Assembly (NCBI GenBank): GCA_944376785.1
Contig: CALWDV010000003.1
Location: forward strand, 1 to 29,462
Direction: 5' to 3'
Length of the DNA: 29,462 nucleotides
DNA from: an uncultured Clostridia bacterium
GTDB taxonomy: Bacteria > Bacillota > Clostridia > Christensenellales > UBA1242
Shown: piece after piece, positions 5,505 to 14,797 of the stretch
How the letters are laid out: each line of letters begins with the position of its first letter
Numbering within the stretch: the stretch's first letter is position 1
Position numbers and translations under genes: made by a program
The notes under the pieces: model-generated
Told to the model about the DNA's origin: nothing
The model's database searches: none
What the model saw: only the letters and a program-made list of their open reading frames with translations

Positions 5505-7343
5505 ATGAATAAATATATTGAAAGCATTAAACAACGTGTAAAAAACTTACCACTTTCACCTGGCGTTTATATTATGCGAGATGAAACTGGAACAATAATT
5601 TATATTGGCAAGGCTAAACATTTAAAAAACAGAGTTAGCCAATATTTTTTAAACACTGTTAAGCAACCAAAAGTTCAATTAATGGCAGATAGTGTTAAAA
5701 CTTTTGATTATATTATTTGTGGCTCAGAACTTGAAGCATTAAACCTAGAAGCAAATTTAATTAAAAAACATCAACCGTTTTATAACATATTGTTAAAAGA
5801 CGGAAAGGCACATCCATTTTTTAGAATTGATTTAAAACAAGATTTTCCTGTTGTGGAAATAACAAGGAAGTTAAAAAGAGATGGTGCGAAATATTTTGGT
5901 CCTTATTTTGGAAGTGTTAATGCCAGAGATTTGTTGCAGTTAATTAACACAACATTTTCACTAAAAACTTGCAAGTTAAATTTGAATAATGGAAAACGTG
6001 CAAAACGAGAATGTTTAAACTATCATTTAGGGCTTTGCCATGCTCCTTGTGTTGGAAAAATTAGCAAGGAAGATTACAGAAAAGAAATTGACAAAGTAAT
6101 ATCATTTTTAAATGGTGATGTTAGTTATGCAAAAACAATATTAAATGAAAAAATGATTGCTTGTGCACAAACAGAAAACTTTGAAAAAGCCATTGTTTAT
6201 AGAAATAATTTGAATATGATTGAGTCGTTAAACTCAAAATTAATTACCGAACTAACAAGTTATAGCGATATTGATGTTGTGGGATATTTTACAAATGGTG
6301 TTGCAACAGTTGTTTCGGTGCTTGTTGTTAGAGCAGGAAAAATTATGGGTTTAAACAACTTTAACGTGGTTGATTTAAGCATTACAAAGGAAGAAGTTTT
6401 AACAAGTTTTGTTACTCAGTATTATCCAAACTCATCAACTGTACCTGCCGAAATTGTGTTTCCGTGTGAACTTGGTGAAGTGGTTGAAAATTACTTAAAT
6501 CAATTTTCGAAAAACAAAGTTAAAATTGTTGTGCCTAAAATTGGCATTAGAAAAAAATTGTTAAATATGGCAGAAATAAATGCTAAGGAATATTTAGAGA
6601 AAAACATTGAAAAAGAAAAACTTGCCGAACTTAAAACTGTTGGTGCAGTTAAACTTTTAAAAGACAGATTAAATTTGCCAGAGTTACCAATTAGAATTGA
6701 AGGGTTTGATATTTCAAACATAAGTGGAACAAATATGGTTGCTAGTATGGTTGTTTTTACTAATGGAGCCCCAAACTATTCACATTACAGAAAATTTAAA
6801 ATTAAAACTGTGTTTGATAAGAACAACGATTTTGCTTGTATGAAAGAAGTTTTAACAAGAAGAATTGCCGAGCTTAAAAATGATGATGTTAGTTTTTCAA
6901 CCAGACCAAATTTAATTTTAATTGATGGCGGAAAAGGTCAACTAAGTTTTGCATATTCTGTTTTAACCAGCACTGGTGTTAACATTCCAATGATTTCACT
7001 AGCAAAAAAAGAGGAAGAAATTTTTATGCCACATGAAAGTGAATCAATTAAACTTAGCAAAGATGACTATGCTTTAAAACTTTTACAACGTGTTAGAGAT
7101 GAAAGCCATCGTTATGCAATAACTTTTCACCGTAGTTTAAGAAATAAAAATGCTTTGGTTAGTGAATTAAGCAAAATTAAACTTATTGGAAAAAATAAAG
7201 AAATTGCACTGCTTGAATATTTTAAAGACATTAATAAAATAAAAAATGCAAGTGTTAAGGAACTTATGGAAGTTAAAGGAATAAGCGAAAAACTTGCAAA
7301 TAACATATATAATTATTTTCACGATAAAAAAGATAATGAATAA
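5505..7343 (+). CDS. uvrC: UvrABC excinuclease subunit C
   Basis: Nucleotide excision repair endonuclease making both incisions around a lesion loaded by UvrA/UvrB. 612 residues from the ATG at 5505. GIY-YIG nuclease domain: GVY (20-22) and YIG (33-35). Four Cys at 156, 170, 178 and 182 match the spacing of the Fe-S cluster ligands described for E. coli UvrC. A UVR domain (about 205-240) for UvrB contact is followed by the RNase-H-like nuclease (GFDISNISG, LILIDGGKGQ near 474, RDESHRYAITFHR) and tandem helix-hairpin-helix motifs near the end (KLIGKNKEIALLEYF, ELMEVKGISEKLA). All catalytic segments look intact. An in-frame TTG at 5481 lies upstream of the -10 box, and family alignment favours MNKYIESIK as the N-terminus. 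Confidence 0.97.
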   Translation: MNKYIESIKQRVKNLPLSPGVYIMRDETGTIIYIGKAKHLKNRVSQYFLNTVKQPKVQLMADSVKTFDYIICGSELEALNLEANLIKKHQPFYNILLKDGKAHPFFRIDLKQDFPVVEITRKLKRDGAKYFGPYFGSVNARDLLQLINTTFSLKTCKLNLNNGKRAKRECLNYHLGLCHAPCVGKISKEDYRKEIDKVISFLNGDVSYAKTILNEKMIACAQTENFEKAIVYRNNLNMIESLNSKLITELTSYSDIDVVGYFTNGVATVVSVLVVRAGKIMGLNNFNVVDLSITKEEVLTSFVTQYYPNSSTVPAEIVFPCELGEVVENYLNQFSKNKVKIVVPKIGIRKKLLNMAEINAKEYLEKNIEKEKLAELKTVGAVKLLKDRLNLPELPIRIEGFDISNISGTNMVASMVVFTNGAPNYSHYRKFKIKTVFDKNNDFACMKEVLTRRIAELKNDDVSFSTRPNLILIDGGKGQLSFAYSVLTSTGVNIPMISLAKKEEEIFMPHESESIKLSKDDYALKLLQRVRDESHRYAITFHRSLRNKNALVSELSKIKLIGKNKEIALLEYFKDINKIKNASVKELMEVKGISEKLANNIYNYFHDKKDNE

Positions 7344-7356
7344 TTATCTTTTTTTT
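7326..7356 (+). terminator. Intrinsic terminator overlapping the uvrC stop
   Basis: AAAAAAGATAAT (7326-7337), loop GAATA, ATTATCTTTTTT (7343-7354) plus T. The uvrC stop codon (7341-7343) is inside the hairpin, so a ribosome at the stop would cover part of it. Confidence 0.75.
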
Positions 7357-7401
7357 AACAACTTTTTTTTAGTTTGAATAATTAAATTAAAAGGGTTAAT
7401 T

Positions 7402-8271
7402 ATGTTAAAAAAACTAAAAAAAATAATAAAAAAAGGCAATATATTAATAAACGAGCCATTAAAAAATCACACAACATTTCATATTGGTGGAAATGCTTCT
7501 TTTTTGGTTATGCCAAATGATTTTTTAGAATTAAAAAATTTAATTGAATTTTTAAAAAATAATAATATTCAATATTATGTGTTAGGAAATGGAAGCAATG
7601 TTTTGGCAAGTGATGATGGGTTTAATGGGGTTGTTATTAAATTAACTAAATTAAACGAAATTAGGTTGTATGAAGATTGTTTGCAGGTTTTTTGTGGGGC
7701 AAACTTAAATTCTGTTTGTTTGTTTTTAAAACAGCACAATTTGGGTGGGTTTGAAGACGCTTTTGGAATTCCGGGAACAGTTGGTGGTGCTGTGGTTATG
7801 AATGCAAGTGCATATAACTTTGAAATTTCAAAGGTTGTTAAAGGGGTTTTAATTTTAAAAGATAACAAGTTTGATTATTTAAACAACGAACAATGTGGGT
7901 TTGGTTACAGAAAAAGTAATTTTGAAAATGCAATTGTTTTAAGTGTTGATTTTAAAATTTTTAATGGTTGTGAAAGTGAAAGAATGGATTATGTTTTTAA
8001 TATGAGAAAAACATTTCAACCATTAAATTTTCCTAGTGCAGGAAGTGTTTTTAAACGTGTTAATGGTGTTGTTGTTAGTAAATTACTTGACCAAATGGGT
8101 TTTAAAGGTAAAAAATGTGGTGGGGCAATGGTAAGCGAAAAACACGCAGGTTTTATTGTTAATGTGGGTGATGCGACAGCAAATGATGTTAAAAATTTAA
8201 TTATTAGCATAAAAAACGAAGTTAAAGATAAGCAAGGAATTAAGCTTGAAGAAGAAATTAAGTTTTTATAA
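7402..8271 (+). CDS. murB: UDP-N-acetylenolpyruvoylglucosamine reductase
   Basis: FAD- and NADPH-dependent reduction of UDP-GlcNAc-enolpyruvate to UDP-MurNAc, the second committed step of peptidoglycan precursor synthesis. 289 residues. FAD-binding segments: TTFHIGGNAS (24-33), LGNGSNVLAS (61-70) and FGIPGTVGGAVVMNASAY (121-138). The substrate domain has PSAGSVFKR with the proton-donor Ser215, Arg170 in GYRKS, and Glu in LEEEIKFL at the C-terminus. AAGGG about 6 nt before the ATG is the Shine-Dalgarno. In clostridia murB commonly precedes a PHP-domain gene and whiA, as here, although a 148-nt gap with its own promoter motifs separates them. Confidence 0.96.
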   Translation: MLKKLKKIIKKGNILINEPLKNHTTFHIGGNASFLVMPNDFLELKNLIEFLKNNNIQYYVLGNGSNVLASDDGFNGVVIKLTKLNEIRLYEDCLQVFCGANLNSVCLFLKQHNLGGFEDAFGIPGTVGGAVVMNASAYNFEISKVVKGVLILKDNKFDYLNNEQCGFGYRKSNFENAIVLSVDFKIFNGCESERMDYVFNMRKTFQPLNFPSAGSVFKRVNGVVVSKLLDQMGFKGKKCGGAMVSEKHAGFIVNVGDATANDVKNLIISIKNEVKDKQGIKLEEEIKFL

Positions 8272-8349
8272 TAGTTTTGATTTTGTTTAATTTAACTTAA
8301 AAAAAATGTTGTATCAATTAATAAAACAATTTAAAAAAATGGTTTAATG

Positions 8350-8382
8350 TGTTATAATTATTTTTAGAAAATTTGTTAAAAT
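8350..8382 (+). promoter_or_regulatory. Two tandem extended -10 elements before the PHP-whiA-dnaE operon
   Basis: TGTTATAAT (8350-8358) and TGTTAAAAT (8374-8382) both fit TGnTANAAT. They lie about 60 and 37 nt before the PHP start. Good -35 boxes are lacking (TTTAAA at 8330-8335 for the first), as is tolerated with extended -10 promoters. Confidence 0.55.
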
Positions 8383-8419
8383 ACTTATATAGTGTTTAAC
8401 TTAAAAGGATACTTTTTTT

Positions 8420-9178
8420 ATGAAATTAATGGGAGATTATCACACTCATACTGTGGATTCTGATGGCAAAAGCACATTAGAAGAAAATGTTGTTAGTGCT
8501 GTTAATAAAGGCATTAAACAACTTGCTTTAACAGACCATTCTTTTTCTCATATGGCACATGGCATAACAAGAGAAGTTTATAATAAGCAAACAGAAAAAA
8601 TTAACGAACTAAAAATTAAATATCCAAATTTAGAAATTTTGCATGGTGTTGAAAGCAATTTAATGAGTTTGGAAGGTGATATTGATGTTAAACCAGAAGA
8701 ACGCAATAACTTTCAAATTGTTGTTGTTGGATATCATTACACATATAAACCATTAAGTTTAAAAAATTTCTTTAATTTTTGGTTGCCAAGTGTGTTGCAC
8801 ATAAGCACAAAAAAACGTGTTATGAAAAACACAATGGCATATATTAACGCAATGAATAAAAACCAAGTTGATATTTTGGCACATTTGAATTATGGAATTA
8901 AAGTTGACCCAGTAAAAATTGCCGAAGTGGCAAAAGAAAAAGAAGTTTACATTGAACTTAATGCAAAACATTTGGGGTTTTCAGACAAGCAACTTAAAAA
9001 AATGGTGGAAACTGGTGTTAAGTTTGTTATTGATTCAGATGCCCATAGGTCAAAAAATATAGCAAAAAATAATCGTGCATTTGCTGTTATTGAAAGGCTA
9101 AACATTCCACACAGTCAAATTGCTAACTTAAACGATTTTCCAAAATTTAAAAACTACAATAAAGATAAAAATTATTAA
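8420..9178 (+). CDS. PHP-domain phosphoesterase (YcdX-like)
   Basis: 252-residue stand-alone polymerase-and-histidinol-phosphatase domain, a metal-dependent phosphoesterase fold. Metal-ligand motifs run in order: DYHTHTVDSDG (His8, His10), ALTDHS, HGVESN, VVGYHY, DILAHLNYG, and DSDAHR near the C-terminus. The set looks complete, so an active enzyme is likely; the substrate is unknown. AAAAGGAT lies upstream of the ATG at 8420. M4 is a possible alternative start but has no Shine-Dalgarno. It sits 11 nt before whiA. In many clostridia a PHP gene lies between murB and rapZ/yvcK/whiA, so it keeps its place while rapZ and yvcK are missing here. Histidinol phosphatase is less likely, with no his genes nearby. 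Confidence 0.87.
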   Translation: MKLMGDYHTHTVDSDGKSTLEENVVSAVNKGIKQLALTDHSFSHMAHGITREVYNKQTEKINELKIKYPNLEILHGVESNLMSLEGDIDVKPEERNNFQIVVVGYHYTYKPLSLKNFFNFWLPSVLHISTKKRVMKNTMAYINAMNKNQVDILAHLNYGIKVDPVKIAEVAKEKEVYIELNAKHLGFSDKQLKKMVETGVKFVIDSDAHRSKNIAKNNRAFAVIERLNIPHSQIANLNDFPKFKNYNKDKNY

Positions 9179-9189
9179 AGGAGAAAGTA

Positions 9190-10167
9190 ATGTCATTTGC
9201 ACTTGATGCTAAAAAAGAAGTGTTAAAAGTGGAAATAAAAAACGATTGTTGTGCAATCGCTTATTTAAGTGCTGTAATTAAAGGTGCAGGACAACTTTCT
9301 TTGTCGGCTGGAAAAAACATTATTAACATTCACACCGACACACCAGAACTTTTTGATGTTGTTAACAGAATTGTTAAACAATACTATGGCGAAGAATGCA
9401 CACTTTGTTTAGCAGAAGAAAATTTAGGATTTAAAATTATTAAATATAAAATAACAATTCCTAGTTCTGTTTCAGAACAAATTCTTTTTGATTGTGGCAT
9501 TTTAGAAAGGGACGAGCAAAACAATGTTAATTTTGTTAATGGAATTAACCCATTAATTATTCAAGAAGAATGTTGCAAAATAAGTTACATTCGTGGAGCA
9601 TTTTTGAGTTGTGCAACTTCAAACATTGTTATTAAACATTACGATAACGACACAAAAAGTAACAGTGGATATCACTTGGAATTTGTTTTTAATTTTGAAG
9701 AAACAGCACAAGATTTTTGTAAACTTTTAGAAAGTTTTAACATTCACGCAAAAACAACAGTTAGAAAAAATAACCCATTGGTTTATATTAAAGAATATCA
9801 AGTTATTTGTGATATTTTGGCATTGGTTGGTGCTAATAAAGCTGTTTTGGAACTTCAAAACGAAGCAGCAATAAGAGATTTAAGAAACAATGTTAACAGG
9901 CAAACAAATTGCCTAAATGCTAACTTAAACAAAATGGTTCAAGCAAGTGTTAAGCAACTTAATGCAATTAATTTAATTAAAGAAACCATTGGGCTTGAAA
10001 GTTTAGATGAAAGTTTGCAAGAACTTTGTTTAATTAGGCTTGCAAACCCAGAAGAACCACTTGAAAAGTTGCGTCAACTTTATTCTCAACCTGTTTCTAA
10101 AAGCGGAATTAATCATAGATTTAGCAAAATTTTAAAAATAGCAGATGAAATAAAAAATAATAAATAA
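9190..10167 (+). CDS. whiA: WhiA DNA-binding protein, division/sporulation regulator
   Basis: 325 residues. N-terminal LAGLIDADG-homing-endonuclease-like fold without nuclease activity, then a C-terminal helix-turn-helix. Seen: MSFALDAKKEV, IRGAFLSCATSN, GYHLEFVF, VRKNNPLVYIK, NNVNRQTNCLNANLNK (a hallmark of the family) and SKSGINHRFSKI in the DNA-binding domain. In Streptomyces it controls sporulation septation; in Bacillus it affects division and chromosome segregation. AAAGGAG lies before the ATG at 9190. Gaps to the PHP gene (11 nt) and dnaE (10 nt) indicate one operon. Confidence 0.95.
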   Translation: MSFALDAKKEVLKVEIKNDCCAIAYLSAVIKGAGQLSLSAGKNIINIHTDTPELFDVVNRIVKQYYGEECTLCLAEENLGFKIIKYKITIPSSVSEQILFDCGILERDEQNNVNFVNGINPLIIQEECCKISYIRGAFLSCATSNIVIKHYDNDTKSNSGYHLEFVFNFEETAQDFCKLLESFNIHAKTTVRKNNPLVYIKEYQVICDILALVGANKAVLELQNEAAIRDLRNNVNRQTNCLNANLNKMVQASVKQLNAINLIKETIGLESLDESLQELCLIRLANPEEPLEKLRQLYSQPVSKSGINHRFSKILKIADEIKNNK

Positions 10168-10177
10168 CGAGGTTTAA

Positions 10178-13100
10178 ATGAGCAATTTTGTACATTTACA
10201 TGTTCACACTGAATATAGTTTGTTAGATGGTGCGGCAAGAATTAAAAAACTTGCAAAAGTTTGCAAAGAATATAATATGCCAGCTGTTGCAATAACTGAT
10301 CACGGAAATATGTATGGTGCAGTTGCTTTTTTTGATGCCTGTGAAGAAAATGGAATTAAAGCCATTTTTGGTTGCGAGTTTTATGTTTGTGATGACCTAA
10401 CTGTTAAACAAGGAAAATCAAAACTAAACCATTTAATTTTACTTGCAAAAGACGATGTTGGATATCATAATTTGTGCAAACTTAACTCTATTGCATTTGA
10501 ACAAGGTTATTATTACAAACCAAGAATTGATTTAAAAACACTTGAAAAACACAGCGAAGGTTTAATTTGTTTAAGTGCGTGTTTGGCAGGAGATATTCCA
10601 CAATTAATTTTGCAACGTCGATTTGATGAAGCAGAGCAGTTGGTTTTGTGGTTTAAAAATTTGTTTAAAGAAGATTTTTATTTAGAACTTCAAAATCATG
10701 GTTTAGAAGAACAACTTTTTGTTAATGAAAAACTTCGTGAATATTCTAAAAAATATAACATTAAAACAGTTGCAACAAATGATGCACACTACATTTATAA
10801 AGACGATGCAGAAATGCAAGATGTTTTAATGTGTGTTGCAATGCAAAAAACATTGGACGACCCTGACAGATTAAAATTTCCTAACAGCGAATTTTATTTT
10901 AAAACTGCCGAAGAAATGGAAAAAGCATTTCCTAACGATTTAGATGCCCTTGAAACAACTTTGGAAATTGCAGATAAGTGCAACTTTAAATTAACTTATG
11001 GTCATTATATGTACCCTAAATACACACCTGTTACAGGGCAAGAACCTATTGATTATTTTAAAGATTTAATTTTTGAAGGGTTAAAGAAAAAATATAAAGT
11101 GGTAACACAAGAAATAACTGACAGAATTAACTATGAAATTGACACAATTTCAAGATTGGGCTATGTTGAATATTATTTAATTGTTTGGGATTATATTAAT
11201 GCTGCACGAAAAAAAGGAATTTCGGTTGGTCCTGGTCGTGGTAGTGGTGTTGGTAGTATTGTTGCATATTTAATGGGAATAACCGATGTTGACCCAATTA
11301 GATATGGGCTGTTCTTTGAAAGATTTTTAAATCCAGAAAGGGTTAGTGCACCCGATTTTGATATTGACTTTGAAGATTCTCGCCGTGGTGAAGTGTTTGA
11401 ATATGTTAAAGAAAAATATGGCGAAGATAGGGTTTGTAAAATAATAACATTTGGAACAATGGCGGCAAAAAACGCATTAAAAGATGTTGCCAGAGTTCTT
11501 CGAGTTCCTTATAACGAAATAGATAAAGTTACAAAAGCAATTCCAAACAGCATTAAACGACCAAACATTATTCAAAAATGTTTTGGAATTGGCAGAAAAG
11601 AAGGCGAACCAGACGAAAGTGTGCCAGAACTTGTTGAAATGTACAACACAAATCCAGACATTAAAAAGGTTGTTGACATTGCATACAAAGTTGAAGACAA
11701 CCCACGTCAAACTGGAATTCACGCCTGTGGAGTTATTATTGGTGGTGACATATTAGACAAGCACATTCCACTTGCAAAAAACGGTGACATAATAACAAGC
11801 CAATATGTTGGTGGCGAACTTGAACATTTGGGACTGCTTAAAATGGACTTTTTGGGTCTTAGAAACTTAACCGATATTAAACAAGCCATTGAATTAATTA
11901 AACAAAATCATGGTGTAACAATAAACTTTGATGAGTTAGGAACAGACGATGAAAATGTTTATAAACTAATTTCAACAGGAAACACAAAAGCAATTTTCCA
12001 AATTGAAAGTAGTGGGTTCCAAAAGTTTATGAGAGAATTGCAACCAACCTGCCTAGAAGATATTATTGCAGGTGTGTCGCTTTACCGTCCGGGTCCAATG
12101 GATAGTATTCCAACATTTGTTAAAAACAAACACAATCCAAGTGGAATTAAATATGTTAGTCCAATTATGGAACCAATTTTAAATGTTACATATGGTTGCA
12201 TTGTTTACCAAGAACAAGTTATGAAAATTGTTCAAGAACTTGCTGGTTATACACTTGGCCGAGCAGATAGTGTTAGAAAAATGATGGGTAAGAAAAAATT
12301 AAAAGACCTTCAAAAAGAAAGAGAAGTGTTCTTAAATGGTTGCCCATCAATTAATGGTAAACCTGCTGTTGATGGTGTGTTAAAACGTGGACTTGATGCC
12401 GATGTTGCAAATAAACTTTGGGACGAAATGGAAAAGTTTGGTTCTTATGCGTTTAACAAATCTCATGCTGCGGCATATGCCCATGTTACCTATCAAACTG
12501 CATATTTAAAAACCTATTATGAACCAGAATTTTTAACTGCTGTTTTAAACAACAGAATTACCAATATTGATGAAATTAAAAATTATGTTACTTATGCAAA
12601 AGAAGAAAAAATTGAAATTTTACCACCAGACATAAACAAATCACAAACAATGTTTAGTTGTGATAGCACTGGCAAAATTCGTTTTGGACTTGCAGCACTT
12701 AAAGGTGTTGGAATTAACGTTATTGATACAATTATTGAAGAAAGAAACAATAATGGTGAATTTAAAAATATTGTTGATTTTGTTAACAGGTTTGATAACA
12801 ATATTTTAAATAAACGTTGTATGGAAAGTTTAATTTTAAGTGGTGCTTTTGATTGCTTTAAGGTTAAACGTTCGCAACTAATGCAAGTTTATGCAACACT
12901 GTTAGACAGAGCAAGTTTTGACAGAAAAAACAGAGCCTCTGGGCAATTTAGTTTGTTTGACACGGTTTTAAAAACCGATGTTGTTAACGATATAACTTAT
13001 CCTAACATTGCAGAATTTGATGAACAAACCAGATTAAAACTTGAAAAAGAAGTGGTTGGAGTTTACATTTCGGGGCACCCACTAAGCAACTATACCAAAA

Positions 13101-13705
13101 AATTTACTGAGTATAATTTAACTGCCGATATGTTACAAACCGAAGAAGATGATGTTGAACAAGTTGAAGAACAAGACGAGTCAGATGTTGTTTATGAAGG
13201 TTTAACCGATGGAATGGAAGTAACATGTGGTGGTATTGTTGTTGAAGTTAAAAAACTGCTTTCAAAACGTGACAAAAAAGAAATGGCATTTGTTAAAGTG
13301 GAAGATTTGTATGGTGTTATTGAATTAATGCTTTTCCCACAAGCATATGCAAAATTTAAAGGAAAATTAGTTAACGATGCACTTGTAACCATTCATGGAA
13401 AACTAAGCATAAGAAGTGGCGAAAAACCAGTTGTTATGGTTGATAATGTTATTCCTTGGGAATTAAATGACAATAAAAAAGAAGAAGTTAAAATTGCAAC
13501 ATTATATTTAAAATATGATGTTAGCAACATTGCATTGCACGATGATATTTATAAAACATTAACAAACTACCCAGGAGAAAGTTCGGTTATTGTTGTTGAT
13601 TTAAACAATAAACCATTCAAACTAAATGTTAGAATTAATCCAAATAGTTTTTTAATTAATGAATTACACGCCTTTATTCCAGATGAATTTATTAAGTTAA
13701 AATAA
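10178..13705 (+). CDS. dnaE: DNA polymerase III alpha subunit (DnaE)
   Basis: C-family replicative or lagging-strand polymerase, 1175 residues. Order: PHP domain (HLHVHTEYSLLDGAARI at the N-terminus, AITDHGNMYG, ATNDAHYI), palm with catalytic aspartates in PDFDIDF (392-398), fingers (KSHAAAYAHVTYQTAYLK), tandem helix-hairpin-helix (GLAALKGVGINVID), then QFSLF (923-927), a good internal clamp-binding pentapeptide, and an OB fold (VTCGGIVVEVKKL onward) near the C-terminus. There is no exonuclease insert, so it is DnaE and not PolC; which DnaE type is not certain from this alone. The Shine-Dalgarno is modest (CGAGG before the ATG at 10178). It is co-transcribed with whiA. Confidence 0.97.
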   Translation: MSNFVHLHVHTEYSLLDGAARIKKLAKVCKEYNMPAVAITDHGNMYGAVAFFDACEENGIKAIFGCEFYVCDDLTVKQGKSKLNHLILLAKDDVGYHNLCKLNSIAFEQGYYYKPRIDLKTLEKHSEGLICLSACLAGDIPQLILQRRFDEAEQLVLWFKNLFKEDFYLELQNHGLEEQLFVNEKLREYSKKYNIKTVATNDAHYIYKDDAEMQDVLMCVAMQKTLDDPDRLKFPNSEFYFKTAEEMEKAFPNDLDALETTLEIADKCNFKLTYGHYMYPKYTPVTGQEPIDYFKDLIFEGLKKKYKVVTQEITDRINYEIDTISRLGYVEYYLIVWDYINAARKKGISVGPGRGSGVGSIVAYLMGITDVDPIRYGLFFERFLNPERVSAPDFDIDFEDSRRGEVFEYVKEKYGEDRVCKIITFGTMAAKNALKDVARVLRVPYNEIDKVTKAIPNSIKRPNIIQKCFGIGRKEGEPDESVPELVEMYNTNPDIKKVVDIAYKVEDNPRQTGIHACGVIIGGDILDKHIPLAKNGDIITSQYVGGELEHLGLLKMDFLGLRNLTDIKQAIELIKQNHGVTINFDELGTDDENVYKLISTGNTKAIFQIESSGFQKFMRELQPTCLEDIIAGVSLYRPGPMDSIPTFVKNKHNPSGIKYVSPIMEPILNVTYGCIVYQEQVMKIVQELAGYTLGRADSVRKMMGKKKLKDLQKEREVFLNGCPSINGKPAVDGVLKRGLDADVANKLWDEMEKFGSYAFNKSHAAAYAHVTYQTAYLKTYYEPEFLTAVLNNRITNIDEIKNYVTYAKEEKIEILPPDINKSQTMFSCDSTGKIRFGLAALKGVGINVIDTIIEERNNNGEFKNIVDFVNRFDNNILNKRCMESLILSGAFDCFKVKRSQLMQVYATLLDRASFDRKNRASGQFSLFDTVLKTDVVNDITYPNIAEFDEQTRLKLEKEVVGVYISGHPLSNYTKKFTEYNLTADMLQTEEDDVEQVEEQDESDVVYEGLTDGMEVTCGGIVVEVKKLLSKRDKKEMAFVKVEDLYGVIELMLFPQAYAKFKGKLVNDALVTIHGKLSIRSGEKPVVMVDNVIPWELNDNKKEEVKIATLYLKYDVSNIALHDDIYKTLTNYPGESSVIVVDLNNKPFKLNVRINPNSFLINELHAFIPDEFIKLK

Positions 13706-13716
13706 TAAAAAATTAT

Positions 13717-13745
13717 TTGTTTAAATTTTAAAATTTTATTATTAT
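13717..13745 (+). promoter_or_regulatory. Candidate pfkA promoter
   Basis: TTGTTT (13717-13722), 17-base spacer, TATTAT (13740-13745), about 25-30 nt before the expected transcript start in front of the pfkA Shine-Dalgarno AAAAGGAAA. No terminator follows dnaE, so read-through from the operon is also likely. Confidence 0.4.
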
Positions 13746-13777
13746 AGTAATACAAATTAAAATTAAAAGGAAAAAAT

Positions 13778-14746
13778 ATGATTAAAATTGCTGTTTTGTG
13801 TAGTGGTGGTGATAGCCAAGGTATGAATGCTTGCATTCAAACCATTGTTAATATGGCTTCTGTTCATGGAATTATGGTTATGGGGGTTCGTCGTGGCTAC
13901 CAAGGTTTAATTGAAGATGATATGATTGAACTAACACGTGAAAGTGTTGCAAACATTGGAAACTTGGGTGGTTGTGTTTTAAAAGTTTCTCGTTGCCCAG
14001 AATTTAAAACAGCAGAAGGTGTTAAAAAAGGTTATGAAACACTGCTTAAAAACCGAATTGATTATTTAATTGTTATTGGTGGTGATGGCAGTTTTAGAGG
14101 AGCTATTGAACTTAGCAGGTTAGGTGCAAAAGTTATAACCATGCCTGGAACCATTGATAACGACTTGTTTTATACCGACAGAACTTTGGGGTTTGACACT
14201 GCTGTTAACAATGCTGTTTCTGCCATTGATAACATTCGTCAAACAATGGAAGCAAACAACCGTGGTTTAATTGTTGAAGTTATGGGGCGTGAATGTGGTC
14301 ACATTGCACTTAATGTTGCTGTGGCAGTTTGTGCTCATTCTGTTGCAGTTAAAGAAGTTAACACAACAATTAGCGACATTGTTTCAGATGTTAAACAATG
14401 TTTAAACAAAGGAATAACAAGCCCAGTGGTTGTTATTAGTGAAGCCGTTGATTATTCTGTTGACGATGTAAGACGTGCTGTTGAACAAGAATGTGGAATT
14501 GAGTGCAGAACAAGTGTTATTGGGTATTTGCAACGTGGTGGTGCTCCAAGCGTGTTTGATAGAGTTTTTGCAATTCAACTTGGAATTAATGCCATTGAAC
14601 TTATTTTAAAAGGTGTTTCAAACATTGCTTTGGGAATTAGAAACCGTAATGTTTTTTATATGAAACTTGAAGATGTTTATAATTTAAAAGATGAGTTTGA
14701 CAAATTACTTTACAGACAATTAAGAAATTTGCATAACTTAAAATAA
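13778..14746 (+). CDS. pfkA: ATP-dependent 6-phosphofructokinase
   Basis: Commits fructose-6-phosphate to glycolysis. 322 residues, normal PfkA length. IGGDGSFRG (100-108) has Gly after GGD and PGTIDND (123-129) has Gly instead of Lys, both marks of the ATP enzyme rather than the PPi-dependent type. Asp127 is the catalytic base. GFDTA, EVMGRECGH and GYLQRGG complete the active site. The nucleotide loop reads SGGDSQGMNA instead of the usual SGGDAPGMNA. Positions matching the E. coli effector-site Arg21 and Arg25 are Gln21 and Asn25, and the lysine cluster near E. coli 211-213 reads KGITS. Classical ADP/PEP allostery is therefore doubtful. AAAAGGAAA precedes the ATG. It sits behind dnaE, a common clostridial arrangement. 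Confidence 0.95.
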   Translation: MIKIAVLCSGGDSQGMNACIQTIVNMASVHGIMVMGVRRGYQGLIEDDMIELTRESVANIGNLGGCVLKVSRCPEFKTAEGVKKGYETLLKNRIDYLIVIGGDGSFRGAIELSRLGAKVITMPGTIDNDLFYTDRTLGFDTAVNNAVSAIDNIRQTMEANNRGLIVEVMGRECGHIALNVAVAVCAHSVAVKEVNTTISDIVSDVKQCLNKGITSPVVVISEAVDYSVDDVRRAVEQECGIECRTSVIGYLQRGGAPSVFDRVFAIQLGINAIELILKGVSNIALGIRNRNVFYMKLEDVYNLKDEFDKLLYRQLRNLHNLK

Positions 14747-14763
14747 AAACATAACTTTAAAAT

Positions 14764-14797
14764 AAAAAAATATTGCAGTTTTCTGCAATATTTTTTT
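14764..14797. terminator. Bidirectional terminator between pfkA and the DUF378 gene
   Basis: Perfect 15-bp stem AAAAAAATATTGCAG (14764-14778), loop TTTT, CTGCAATATTTTTTT (14783-14797). The A-run gives a U-tract on the minus strand. The stop codon of the convergent gene (14797-14799) touches the stem. Confidence 0.87.

Noticed and set aside
8308..8349. 13-codon frame before the PHP gene
   Set aside because: No Shine-Dalgarno, and it lies upstream of the extended -10 elements, so it would not be in the PHP mRNA.
13723..13738. AAATTTTAAAATTTTA dyad before pfkA as an operator
   Set aside because: Low-complexity A/T sequence expected by chance; lies in the promoter spacer without other support.
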